From Clostridia bacterium (GTDB lineage: Bacteria > Bacillota > Clostridia > Oscillospirales > Acutalibacteraceae), in contig JAKSQO010000002.1 of assembly GCA_024404095.1 (NCBI GenBank), forward strand, positions 78,756-142,755: a stretch of 64,000 nucleotides of DNA, written 5' to 3'. The notes beneath the pieces were generated by a model. That model was given only the letters and a program-made list of their open reading frames with translations, made no database searches and was not told the DNA's origin. Below, in pieces: positions 33,534 through 42,200 of the stretch (positions within the stretch are counted from its first letter, which is position 1; every line of letters starts with the position of its first letter). The translations under genes were made by a program, and so were the position numbers.

Positions 33534-34427
33534 ATGAAAAAAACAATGAAAAAACGCGCATTCATTTCTGCAATTGCAATGCTTATCGTTTCTGCAATTG
33601 TTCTTACATCATCAACATTTGCATGGTTCTCAATGTCAAAAGAAGCTCAGGTTTCTTCAATGAACCTTAATATCACAACTGCTGATGGTATTTCAATTTC
33701 TGCAAACACAAAGAAGTTCGGTACAACAGTTACTGTTGACGACATTATTCCTACAGCTGACAATGCCGGCAAGGGTCTTGCAGCTGATGCAGATCATACA
33801 AATAACATTCCTGAGCTTCTCGCTCCTGCGTCCTCAAGACTTACACTTAGTGCATCTGATGGTTATCTTCCTGCGTTTTTCACAGGCTCAATAAGTGAAA
33901 ATGGTTATTATGTTAATACAACAAAGGTTGCCAGCGATAAGGACGGTAAGTATGTTGTATTTGATCTTTTTGTTCAGGTTTCAGAGAACAATAAGGTCGT
34001 AAGTTTTAAGGGATCTTCAATTGAAAATACTGAAGAAAGTGTTCTTAAAGTTATGAGAATGGGTATCATTAACTGCGGATATGAAGAGTACCAGAATAGA
34101 GCAAATGTTAAGACAAAGACAACAAGCAATAGAAGTAATATTTCTCTTTGGGTTGTAGATGGAAATGCATCAGATAACACTCTCTACATCGACCACGCGG
34201 GTGATTTCGTCAAAGAAAGTGGTGGTGTATATACACAGTACGGTGTTGATCCCACATATGCAGCCAATGTATGCAAATCAGCTGATGCAGATGGTCTTAC
34301 ATTCACTGCAATGAAGGGCGTTAACCGCATAAGAATCTATCTTTGGGTAGAGGGTAATGATCCTGATTGTACAAATGATGTTGCCGGTAATAATTTTGAC
34401 TTCAACCTTAAGCTCAGCATCGACTAA
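33534..34427 (+). CDS. TasA/camelysin-like secreted subunit with AWF signal peptide (2)
   Basis: A 297-residue paralogue of the preceding gene. The signal peptide has the same plan (KKRAF, AIAMLIVSAIVLTSS, then T-F-A30-W-F). The mature part shares the order of motifs: ISISAN near the start, LPAFFTGS, KVMRMGIINCGY, a late Cys, and IRIYLWVEGNDPDCTND at the end. The three conserved Cys positions allow disulfides. Its GGAGGTAAAG ribosome site is almost identical to that of the first subunit, another sign of duplication. Two related subunits could be major and minor components of one filament. No LPXTG or other wall anchor is present. Confidence 0.78.
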   Translation: MKKTMKKRAFISAIAMLIVSAIVLTSSTFAWFSMSKEAQVSSMNLNITTADGISISANTKKFGTTVTVDDIIPTADNAGKGLAADADHTNNIPELLAPASSRLTLSASDGYLPAFFTGSISENGYYVNTTKVASDKDGKYVVFDLFVQVSENNKVVSFKGSSIENTEESVLKVMRMGIINCGYEEYQNRANVKTKTTSNRSNISLWVVDGNASDNTLYIDHAGDFVKESGGVYTQYGVDPTYAANVCKSADADGLTFTAMKGVNRIRIYLWVEGNDPDCTNDVAGNNFDFNLKLSID

Positions 34428-34450
34428 TTATTACTTATTCCGTCACTGTA

Positions 34451-34528
34451 CGGGTGACGCCTTAGGGCGTCACCCGAGTAATCCGGTTAAAGGCGATTTA
34501 TAGGCACTTTTATAAGGTGCTTATAAAT
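34451..34528 (+). promoter_or_regulatory. Two tandem hairpins after the second subunit gene
   Basis: Arms cgggtgacgcc (34451-34461) and ggcgtcacccg (34466-34476) form a perfect 11-bp stem with a four-base loop. A second imperfect pair (tttataggcactt / aaggtgcttataaa) follows at about 34497-34528. No proper T-run follows the first, so partial termination or mRNA stabilisation is more likely than complete termination. Confidence 0.5.
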
Positions 34529-34569
34529 GACCTTTAAAAGGCTCAAATAAATCAGAGGTGAATGTTTTA

Positions 34570-35262
34570 ATGAATGCAAAATTAAAAAATGCGATGGGGG
34601 TTATATCTGATATTTTGCTGGTAGTTATTATTGTTATAGCTATTGCAATTACTGTTATGACTTTCACATCAAAAAGCTCGGACAACAATGTGGGTAATAT
34701 CCTCGGATATACACCTTTTTCAATTCAATCAAATTCAATGGCACCGACGTTTACAAGCGGTGACCTGATAATAGGTAAAGAAGTAACAAACGTTAATGAA
34801 CTTAAGGTCGGAGATGTTATTACTTATTCAACAGTACTTGTTGACGGAACCGGCAGAAGCGTCAGAGGTAACAATACCCATAGAATTTATGATATTGAGC
34901 TCAATCCCGACGGTACGGTTTCGTGCTTTGAAACAAAGGGAGACGCAGGGGATATGACCGACGCAATGCGAGTCCTTCCCGATGAGGTTCTCGCTAAGCA
35001 GGTTAACTCAGGCATAAATGAAGACGGAACATATAAAAACGGCGTAACAATCAAAAGCCTCGGTTCGGCATTGAATTTCCTGCAGAGCCGTACAGGATTT
35101 ATGGTATGTATTATTATTCCTCTTGCACTGTTCTTTATCTGGCAGATTTATAAGCTGATTGCTATGTTTATGGAAGTAAAGGCTGCTGATATTGACGAGG
35201 ATACAAAACGACGTGCAGTAGAAGAGTATCTTGCTGAGCAGGCAAAAGCAAAAGAGGAATAA
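34570..35262 (+). CDS. ER/SipW-type signal peptidase I (1 of 4)
   Basis: A 230-residue membrane serine protease. The N-terminal helix (11-32) is followed by the catalytic Ser56 in SNSMAPTF and His104 in NTHRIYD; the use of His in place of the usual bacterial Lys identifies the archaeal/ER/SipW branch. TKGDAG gives the further conserved Asp region. A second hydrophobic segment (about 175-200) precedes a charged cytoplasmic tail. Its position right after two AWF-type subunits suggests these are its substrates. The start ATG 34570 follows GAGGTG; a GTG at 34558 overlaps that site. Confidence 0.88.
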   Translation: MNAKLKNAMGVISDILLVVIIVIAIAITVMTFTSKSSDNNVGNILGYTPFSIQSNSMAPTFTSGDLIIGKEVTNVNELKVGDVITYSTVLVDGTGRSVRGNNTHRIYDIELNPDGTVSCFETKGDAGDMTDAMRVLPDEVLAKQVNSGINEDGTYKNGVTIKSLGSALNFLQSRTGFMVCIIIPLALFFIWQIYKLIAMFMEVKAADIDEDTKRRAVEEYLAEQAKAKEE

Positions 35263-35375
35263 GAAAAGAAAAAGAACTCTGAAAACGCAGAGAATTCTTA
35301 ACCAGAGAAATAAAAATGACATTCACATCTTAACACATAAATATGACCTAAATCAAAATTAAAGGGTGGCTGAAA

Positions 35376-36929
35376 ATGGTAGTTACAAAATTCATTGCGG
35401 AGTTTTTAAATCAGTTCTTTATAAAAGGTGTCTGGGGTATATTTAAGGGTATTGGTCTTGGTATAGCTAATATCTTCAATATCCCTGAATATGTAAAAAT
35501 ATTCAAGTCATGGTCAGGCGATTTCAGCGCCGTTGACTGGATACTTGCAATTGTATCGGTTCTTGCAACAGTAGCAGTTCTTGCAGCAATTGTAATTATT
35601 CTTGTTGTTCTTATTAAAAAATACATCCGAGTACGTAAGACTCTTGTTGATCAGGAAGAGCTTCTTAACGAGGTTGGTAATCTTAACCGTGAAATTATCA
35701 AGCTTTCAAATGAGAAAGAAAAGATTCTTGCAATGAAGGTTTCACAGCTTGGACTTAAGCCCGGTGAAAGCCCGTATCTTGAAAATGAAGAAAACGGTGA
35801 GGAGCAGGAAGAAAAGAAAGACGGCGAGGTTGATAAGACCGCAGACGATTACAGCCGATTCTACAAATGTACTCAGGTTGACCTTGAACTTCCGAATTAC
35901 GTTGCTCCTGATTTCGATAACGAGATTACACTTCCCGAGATCTGCGAAATGTTCCGTAACTATGCTTGCTCAAGACTTGGTCTTTTCTATGAGATAAAGA
36001 TTATCCGTCTTTTCCTTTCGGCATTTGCTTCAACACGTCTTATTATCCTTCAGGGTATTTCAGGTACTGGTAAAACTTCGCTTGCTTATGCTTGGGGTAA
36101 ATTCCTCCAGAACCCTGTTACAATTGCATCTGTTCAGCCTTCATGGCGTGACCGTACTGAAATCTTCGGTTACTTTAACGAATTCACAAAGCGTTTTAAC
36201 GAAACTGAAGTTCTTAAGAAAATGTACGAAGCAACATTTAAAGAGGAAATCTATCTTACAGTTCTTGACGAGATGAATATTGCCCGTGTTGAGTATTACT
36301 TCGCTGAGCTTCTTTCAATCCTTGAAATGCCGTCAAGAGATGAGTGGGTTGTTTCGCTTGTTCCGAGCGTATGGCCTACAGACCCTGCACACGTTATCGA
36401 CGGTAAGCTCAAGCTTCCTGAGAATATGTGGTACATCGGTACAATCAACAACGACGACTCTACGTTCGCTGTTTCCGATAAGGTTTACGACCGTGCTATT
36501 CCTATCGACCTTAACAGTAAGGGTAAGTTCTTTGAGGCTCCTTACACAGAGAACCTCGCCCTCAGCTACAAGCATCTTGAATCTATGTTCAGAGAGTGCC
36601 AGACAAAATACAAAGTATCTGATGAAAATCTTAAGAAAATTGAAGAGCTTGACGACTATGTTATTGAGCATTTCCGTCTTGCATTCGGTAACCGTATTGT
36701 TAAGCAGCTCAAGGAATTTGTTCCTGCATATGTCGGCTGCGGCGGTACAGAAATTGACGGTATCGACTTCGTTCTTGCAAAGAAAGTTTTCCGTAAGTTT
36801 GAAAGTCTGAACCTTTCATTTATCCGTGATGAAATCGACGGACTTGTTACATATCTTAATAAACACTTCGGTAAAGCTAACATGAACGAGTGTAAGGAAT
36901 ATCTTGAACTCCTCAAGAGACTTATGTAA
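35376..36929 (+). CDS. Membrane-anchored McrB-like AAA+ ATPase
   Basis: A 517-residue protein. An amphipathic start is followed by one strong membrane helix (about 53-82, WILAIVSVLATVAVLAAIVIILVVLI), a coiled coil with an acidic linker (about 85-150), and an AAA+ domain. Walker A is GISGTGKT (227-234), Walker B VLDEMNIARVE (Asp298, Glu299), sensor 1 WYIGTINNDDSTFAV and an Arg-finger-like YDRA. The LDEMN and IGT-x-N pattern is that of the McrB/AAA_5 group. McrB proteins normally drive a McrC nuclease in the cytoplasm; here the ATPase is tied to the membrane and sits among surface-protein genes. It is probably hexameric and partnered by the next gene. A motor for secretion or assembly is inference. 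Confidence 0.8.
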   Translation: MVVTKFIAEFLNQFFIKGVWGIFKGIGLGIANIFNIPEYVKIFKSWSGDFSAVDWILAIVSVLATVAVLAAIVIILVVLIKKYIRVRKTLVDQEELLNEVGNLNREIIKLSNEKEKILAMKVSQLGLKPGESPYLENEENGEEQEEKKDGEVDKTADDYSRFYKCTQVDLELPNYVAPDFDNEITLPEICEMFRNYACSRLGLFYEIKIIRLFLSAFASTRLIILQGISGTGKTSLAYAWGKFLQNPVTIASVQPSWRDRTEIFGYFNEFTKRFNETEVLKKMYEATFKEEIYLTVLDEMNIARVEYYFAELLSILEMPSRDEWVVSLVPSVWPTDPAHVIDGKLKLPENMWYIGTINNDDSTFAVSDKVYDRAIPIDLNSKGKFFEAPYTENLALSYKHLESMFRECQTKYKVSDENLKKIEELDDYVIEHFRLAFGNRIVKQLKEFVPAYVGCGGTEIDGIDFVLAKKVFRKFESLNLSFIRDEIDGLVTYLNKHFGKANMNECKEYLELLKRLM

Positions 36930-36968
36930 TTTACTTGAATCTATCAATGTCAAAAGGGGACATAGTAC

Positions 36969-39236
36969 ATGGAAAAATCATATCTTGAACTGTTTTTGGA
37001 GCACAAGGATAGTCTTGCTGCCCTTACCGAGGGTAATGTGTTCTATGATGCAATGGAAAATTGCATTGAAACAGGTGATAACAAATATTCTTTGTTTAAC
37101 AGATATTTTGAAAAGAAAATCGACCTCAGATGGGTTGAGGAAATAGAAGCATGTATTATCCCCCTTGATAACATTATGCGTGTTCCGAGAAAGTTCATTG
37201 TTCAGGAGGAAGAAATTGTTCCGATTGAGCGTGCACGAAAGATTACAAATGAATCTATACGTCACCTTGCTCAGCACACAAATATGATTGCCAAGGTTGA
37301 GGGCGACGATGTTACTCCCAACCAGATACTCAATGTTTTCCGTGAGGAAAGCTTTGAGGTTTATGAAAACAGATTTGTTTTCACTTTGATGCAGAATCTT
37401 ATCAGATTTATCGATATCAGATATAATGTAATTTTCAATGTATCCGATGACGATAACATGGCTTCACTTAAAACCGAAAGCTCATTTTATCGCGGACGTG
37501 AGAAAATTACATATAAGCTTGAGGTTTCAGCTCAGTCAGGCGGCGGTGAAACAGACGACACCGCAACCGGTCTTGACGGAGAAAACGCATCAGCATTTCA
37601 GAGAATTGAGCGTATTAAGAAGATTATCAATGAGTACGCACATTCTTCATTCATGAAGGAGCTTCAGAACTGCGTTCCTGTCCGTCCTCCTATTATGAGA
37701 ACAAATGCTATTCAGAAGAATCCAAATTTCAGAGCTTGTCTTAAGCTATGGCAGTTTATTCAGTCATATACAGACCTTGGTTATGAGATTACCGTTAAGG
37801 AATCTAATGATATGGTCAGCGATGAGTACAGAAGACAGATCGGTCAGATGGCCGCTATCAATTATATGATGCTCAAAGCCAATACGATGTCAGAGGATGC
37901 AGTCGGCAAGCAGAAGCGCCGTAAGATTAAGCCAAAACTTCTTAAGAGACTTGCTGAGGAGCTTGTTCTTGACTACGATATGGAAGACGTTGAGATTCAG
38001 CGTGTTTTCGTTGATGAAATTAAGCGTGTAAGCAAGCGCAAGATGGAAGCAGAAAAGAAGATTCAGGAAGCAATCCAGCGTTCTCTTGATGCTGAGAATG
38101 CACGCAAGAAGGCTATTGAGGATAAAATTAAAGCTCAGATTGCTCATGAAAAAGAGATGGAGCGCAAGCGTATCGCAAGAGAAAAAGAGAGAGAACGTAT
38201 TGCACTTCAGAAAGAGAAAGAGCGCATTGCAAAAGCAAAGGCGAAAGAGAAGGCAAGAATTGCAAAAGAGAAAGAAATGGCAAAGATTGCAAAACAGAAG
38301 GAAAGAGAAAAAGCAAGAATTGCCAAGGAGAAAGAAAAGCTCCGTCTTCAGAAAGAAAAAGAACGTGCCGAAAAGCTCAAAGCACGCGAAGAAGCACGTA
38401 TTGCAAAGGAAAAGCAGCTTGAAGAAATGCGCATAGCAAAAGAAAAAGCTAAGAAGCAGGCAGAACTCGAGAAGCAGAGAGCTGCAAAGCAGGCTGCAAT
38501 AGATAAAGAGAAAGCTGCAAAGGCTAAGGCGAAAGAGAAAGAGAAAGAGCGTCAGGCAAAGGCTCTTGCTGCCGAAAAAGCAAAAGCCAAGGCTGCGGCA
38601 GCAAAGCAGAAAGAGAAAGAAGCTATTATTAAGGCTCGTGAGGCACAGGCTGAAAAAGACCGCATAGCTAAGGCAAAGGCTAAGGAAAAAGAACGCCTTG
38701 CAAAAGAGAAAGCTAAAGAGCAGGAAAGAATAGCAAAAGAAAAAGCTGCTGAAAAAGCAAAGATAGAGAAGCAGAAAGCTGCTGAAAAGGAAAAAGCAAA
38801 AGCTGCTGCGGCAAAACAAAAAGAAAAAGAAGCTGTTCTGAAAGCTCGTGAAGCACAGGCTGAGAAAGAGCGAATAGCTAAAGAAAAGGCTAAGGAAAAG
38901 GAAGCCATAGCAAAGCAGAAGGCTGCTGAAAAAGCAAAGGCTGACAAGGAAAAAGCCAAGGCAAAAGAAAAAGAGCGCATTGCAAAGATGAAAGCGGCTC
39001 AGGCGGAAAAGGACCGAATAGCTAAAGAAAAAGCTAAGGAAAAAGAACGCATTGCCCGCGAGAAAATCAAAGAGCAGGAGCGCATTGCCCGTGAGAAGGC
39101 AAAGGAAAAAGAGCGTATAGCAAAAGAAAAAGCTAAAGCAAAAGCCAGGGAGCAGGAGCGAATAGCCCGCGAAAAGGCAAAGGCTAAGGAAAAGGCTCTT
39201 AAAGAGAAGACAGCAAAAGCTTCTAAGGAAGATTAA
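36969..39236 (+). CDS. McrC/DUF2357-like protein without nuclease, with long charged helix
   Basis: A 755-residue cytoplasmic protein. Residues 1-350 resemble the DUF2357/McrC-type partner of McrB-like ATPases: SIRHLAQHTNMIAKV, then FEVYENRFVFTLMQNLIRF and a helical FRACLKLWQFIQSY. I see no PD-(D/E)xK nuclease core after it. Instead, residues about 355-755 are an uninterrupted Lys/Glu/Ala/Arg helix built of units like RIAKEKAKEKE, with a 70-residue internal duplication (DNA 38592 and 38802). As a single alpha-helix it would reach about 60 nm. It follows the ATPase by 39 bases, as McrC follows McrB. The domain call is from pattern recognition and should be tested by profile search. A scaffold or tether role for the helix is inference. 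Confidence 0.65.
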   Translation: MEKSYLELFLEHKDSLAALTEGNVFYDAMENCIETGDNKYSLFNRYFEKKIDLRWVEEIEACIIPLDNIMRVPRKFIVQEEEIVPIERARKITNESIRHLAQHTNMIAKVEGDDVTPNQILNVFREESFEVYENRFVFTLMQNLIRFIDIRYNVIFNVSDDDNMASLKTESSFYRGREKITYKLEVSAQSGGGETDDTATGLDGENASAFQRIERIKKIINEYAHSSFMKELQNCVPVRPPIMRTNAIQKNPNFRACLKLWQFIQSYTDLGYEITVKESNDMVSDEYRRQIGQMAAINYMMLKANTMSEDAVGKQKRRKIKPKLLKRLAEELVLDYDMEDVEIQRVFVDEIKRVSKRKMEAEKKIQEAIQRSLDAENARKKAIEDKIKAQIAHEKEMERKRIAREKERERIALQKEKERIAKAKAKEKARIAKEKEMAKIAKQKEREKARIAKEKEKLRLQKEKERAEKLKAREEARIAKEKQLEEMRIAKEKAKKQAELEKQRAAKQAAIDKEKAAKAKAKEKEKERQAKALAAEKAKAKAAAAKQKEKEAIIKAREAQAEKDRIAKAKAKEKERLAKEKAKEQERIAKEKAAEKAKIEKQKAAEKEKAKAAAAKQKEKEAVLKAREAQAEKERIAKEKAKEKEAIAKQKAAEKAKADKEKAKAKEKERIAKMKAAQAEKDRIAKEKAKEKERIAREKIKEQERIAREKAKEKERIAKEKAKAKAREQERIAREKAKAKEKALKEKTAKASKED
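38030..39233 (+). repeat. Low-complexity Lys/Glu/Ala coding repeat
   Basis: About 1.2 kb of purine-rich coding DNA made of units such as gcaaaagaaaaagctaagg. A 210-base period duplication is visible (units beginning near 38592 and 38802). Long antisense frames across it are artefacts of the base composition. Confidence 0.85.
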
Positions 39237-39282
39237 ATTATTTGATTCGCCGACGTAAGTCGGTTAGTGGAGGTCTTGGAAC

Positions 39283-42200
39283 ATGAAAAAGAGGAGACTT
39301 GAAAGGGTTGCGGTGATGATCCTCAGCAGTGCTATGCTGATTTCATCAACCGGAATAATGTCATCACTGGCTGCAACTGTCAGTGAGTCTTCCTCTGCGC
39401 CTACAAGTGCGTTTTCTGAGTCTGTTTCCTCCACAACAGTAGCTCAGGAAGGCGGAGTTGTAGCAAAGAATGATGTTGTTGAAGAGGGCGGAGCCCTTGT
39501 TCAGAACGAAAAGGGTGACGGAAGTGTTGAGAATCCTTATCAGATTTCAAACGCAGAAGACTTCCTTAGAATGACCTCAAAAATCAATCTTACTACCGGC
39601 TCAGATAAATACTTTATTCTTACTTCAGATATTGACCTTTCTACAGTTACAGAAGAAAACTTTATAAAGAACGGCGGTTCACTTGTCGGTGTCAGCAAGA
39701 AGCTTGCGAAGAGCTCAGAAAATGTTTTCTTTAACCTTAACGGTAACGGACATAAAATCAAGGGTCTTAATGTAAATGTAACATCCTCATCTATTGTTTC
39801 GATTTTTGGTTTCGTTAATGACAAATCTACAATCAAGAACATAATTGTTGAGAAGCCGAGAATTACTTCAACGAGTGAAAATCTTGTTTCAGCTTCAACA
39901 CTTGTATATGAAAACAAGGGTACAATCAACAATGTTCAGATTACATATCCTGTAATCACGCTTGCCAAGTCAAAGTCTGCTGCTTTCGTTGCTTCAGTAA
40001 ATGATGGAACAATATCAAAAGTTACAGTAAAGGCTTCGCACACAAATGCAAGTGCAGCATCTGCTGACAATCACACAATATCTGCATTCGGTTCTGTTGG
40101 TGCTATTGCAGGCGTTAACCGCGGAAAAATTATTTCTTCATCTGCAATCAATATCGGTATGTTCATACCGACAGCGGCAGATTCTAAGACAGTTTACGGC
40201 GGCATTGCAGGTCGCAGCTCGGGCATCATCTCCGACTGTGTATCGACAGGTAATGTTTTCGGCGGAAAATCAACTGATATTGCATCAGGTATTGTTGGTA
40301 AGGCTGAGACAGGACTTAAATTAACAAACAACTATACACTTGTTACACTTTCAAATTCGGTGTCAGGTTATGCTGTAATCGGTACAGCTGGTACAGCCGA
40401 TATGCTGACTGATTGTTACTGGTCAAGTGACGTAAGCCGCAGAAGTGTTCCGACAGCGGATTATGCAAATAATGAAAACAATCTTGCTGTAAGCTCATTC
40501 AAGGTTCTTCCTGCCGGAAAAACTCTGAAAATAGGAAAGTCCGATACTATGACAACATCATGGAGCAAGGCTGTATTTGAGCTTGACGGCGGATACAAAA
40601 CAAAGAATGAAAATATTACTGCGAATGACAACGCAACTGAGATGACTGTCAAGAGCGGAAAGATTGATTCTGTAAATACAGTATCTTATGCTGCTAAGAT
40701 TTCTCTTCCGGCTTCTGTCGGTTCGGGTGCTCCTGTCAAGCAGAATATGCGTATATATGTTCTTAATGTTCCTGCGGATACAAAGGGTAACGGAACAAAG
40801 GAGAATCCTCTCGAAATAAAAAATACAGCTGAATTTGGTTTCCTTGCTTATGCAACAGGCATACACTGCAAACTTGTGAATAATATAACAGCCACCAGCA
40901 AGGTGAATATGTTCAGAGGTTCAATTGACGGTTGCGGATATACTATCAGCACAAAGAGTCCTCTTTTCAACACCTTCAGCGGTAAAGCAGAGAATCTCAA
41001 TATTATTGTAAACAAGGATATATCAAGAGCTGTATTCGGTAACGTAATCGGTGCTTCTATGAGCAATATCGGTGTAGTCTTGAAAGATGGTGTAAGCTTT
41101 AAGGCTGAAAGCTCAAATTCAGGTATCCTCGCTGATAAAATTATAGGCAAATCAGCATTTGACGATTGCCGAGTAAAGGGCAATATCGTTGTTACTTCGG
41201 ATAAAATTACAAATATCGGCGGTTTTGCAGGTATTGCAGCAGGTGAAGGCTCAATATTTACAAACAGCGGTGCAGTAACAAACATCACATCAGCTGAAGG
41301 TGTAAAATACAAATCAGCGGTAAACTTTATCGGTACTGTTTCTGCTGATAAGAGTATATTTGAAAACTGTTATGCAGGCGGTGCAAACAAAGCCGGTTCA
41401 TATATGTTTATCGGTACGGCAGATGTGAAGTCTATAGCTGTAAAGAATATCTGCGTTGATTACGGCGCTGATAAGTCGGCGGCAGCACTTCCTGTTGATT
41501 TCAATTCCTGCGGTGAAAAGATAGACAAGAATCAGTTTACAGAGTGGAAGTTTGACAATGGAAATACAGGCTTCTTTACAGGCAACGGAAGCAAGTTTGA
41601 AACAACTCTTCCGTCAGTAAAAGCTGTTAAGAATTCATCTGCGTCAGACTTAAGCCTTGCTTATGACAAGACAAAGATTTCTGCATCAGTTACTGTTGCG
41701 GATGGCAAAGCAGTTCTCAGCGTCAGCCGTTTAAACGGTGTTGTTACTGTCAAGGCGGTTCCTGTAACTGTTATCAATACAAAGACAGGTCTTTCAGCTG
41801 TTATATATGTATCAAACGGACTCGAAAAGGACGCAAAGGGCAACTGGATTGTTTCTTCTGCATTTGACCTTGCTTATATCGGAGAAAACATCGAAGAGAT
41901 GAACAAGGCGAGCTTTGCGGTGAGCAAGAATATTGATATGTCGGTTGTCGATGGTTTTACACCGATTGGTTCAACGGGTACTGCATTCAGCGGAACCTTT
42001 GACGGAAACGGTCATACAATTTCAAATCTTAAGATAAACGGCACAGCAAAGACGGCTCTCTTCGGAACGCTTGCTGACGCAACCGTAAAGAATATTAAGC
42101 TTTCAAACGCTTCGGTTACTTCCGAAGGCGGATATGCGGCAGTTGTCGCAGGTCAGGCAACAGGAAAGACTGTTATCAGCGGAATTACTGTTGAAAAGTC

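Noticed and set aside
37890..38980. Long minus-strand frames with Phe/Leu/Ser/Cys-rich proteins across the charged-helix gene
   Set aside because: They mirror the Lys/Glu/Ala codon repeats of the plus-strand gene; no ribosome sites, and composition follows from the repeat.
38030..39233. Periodic DNA that could suggest a CRISPR or satellite array
   Set aside because: The repeats are in-frame codons of one protein, units vary and there are no unique spacers.
35376..39236. A McrBC-type restriction (defence) system
   Set aside because: No nuclease core is visible in the partner, the ATPase is membrane-anchored and the neighbours are secretion and surface genes; no other defence gene is in the window.
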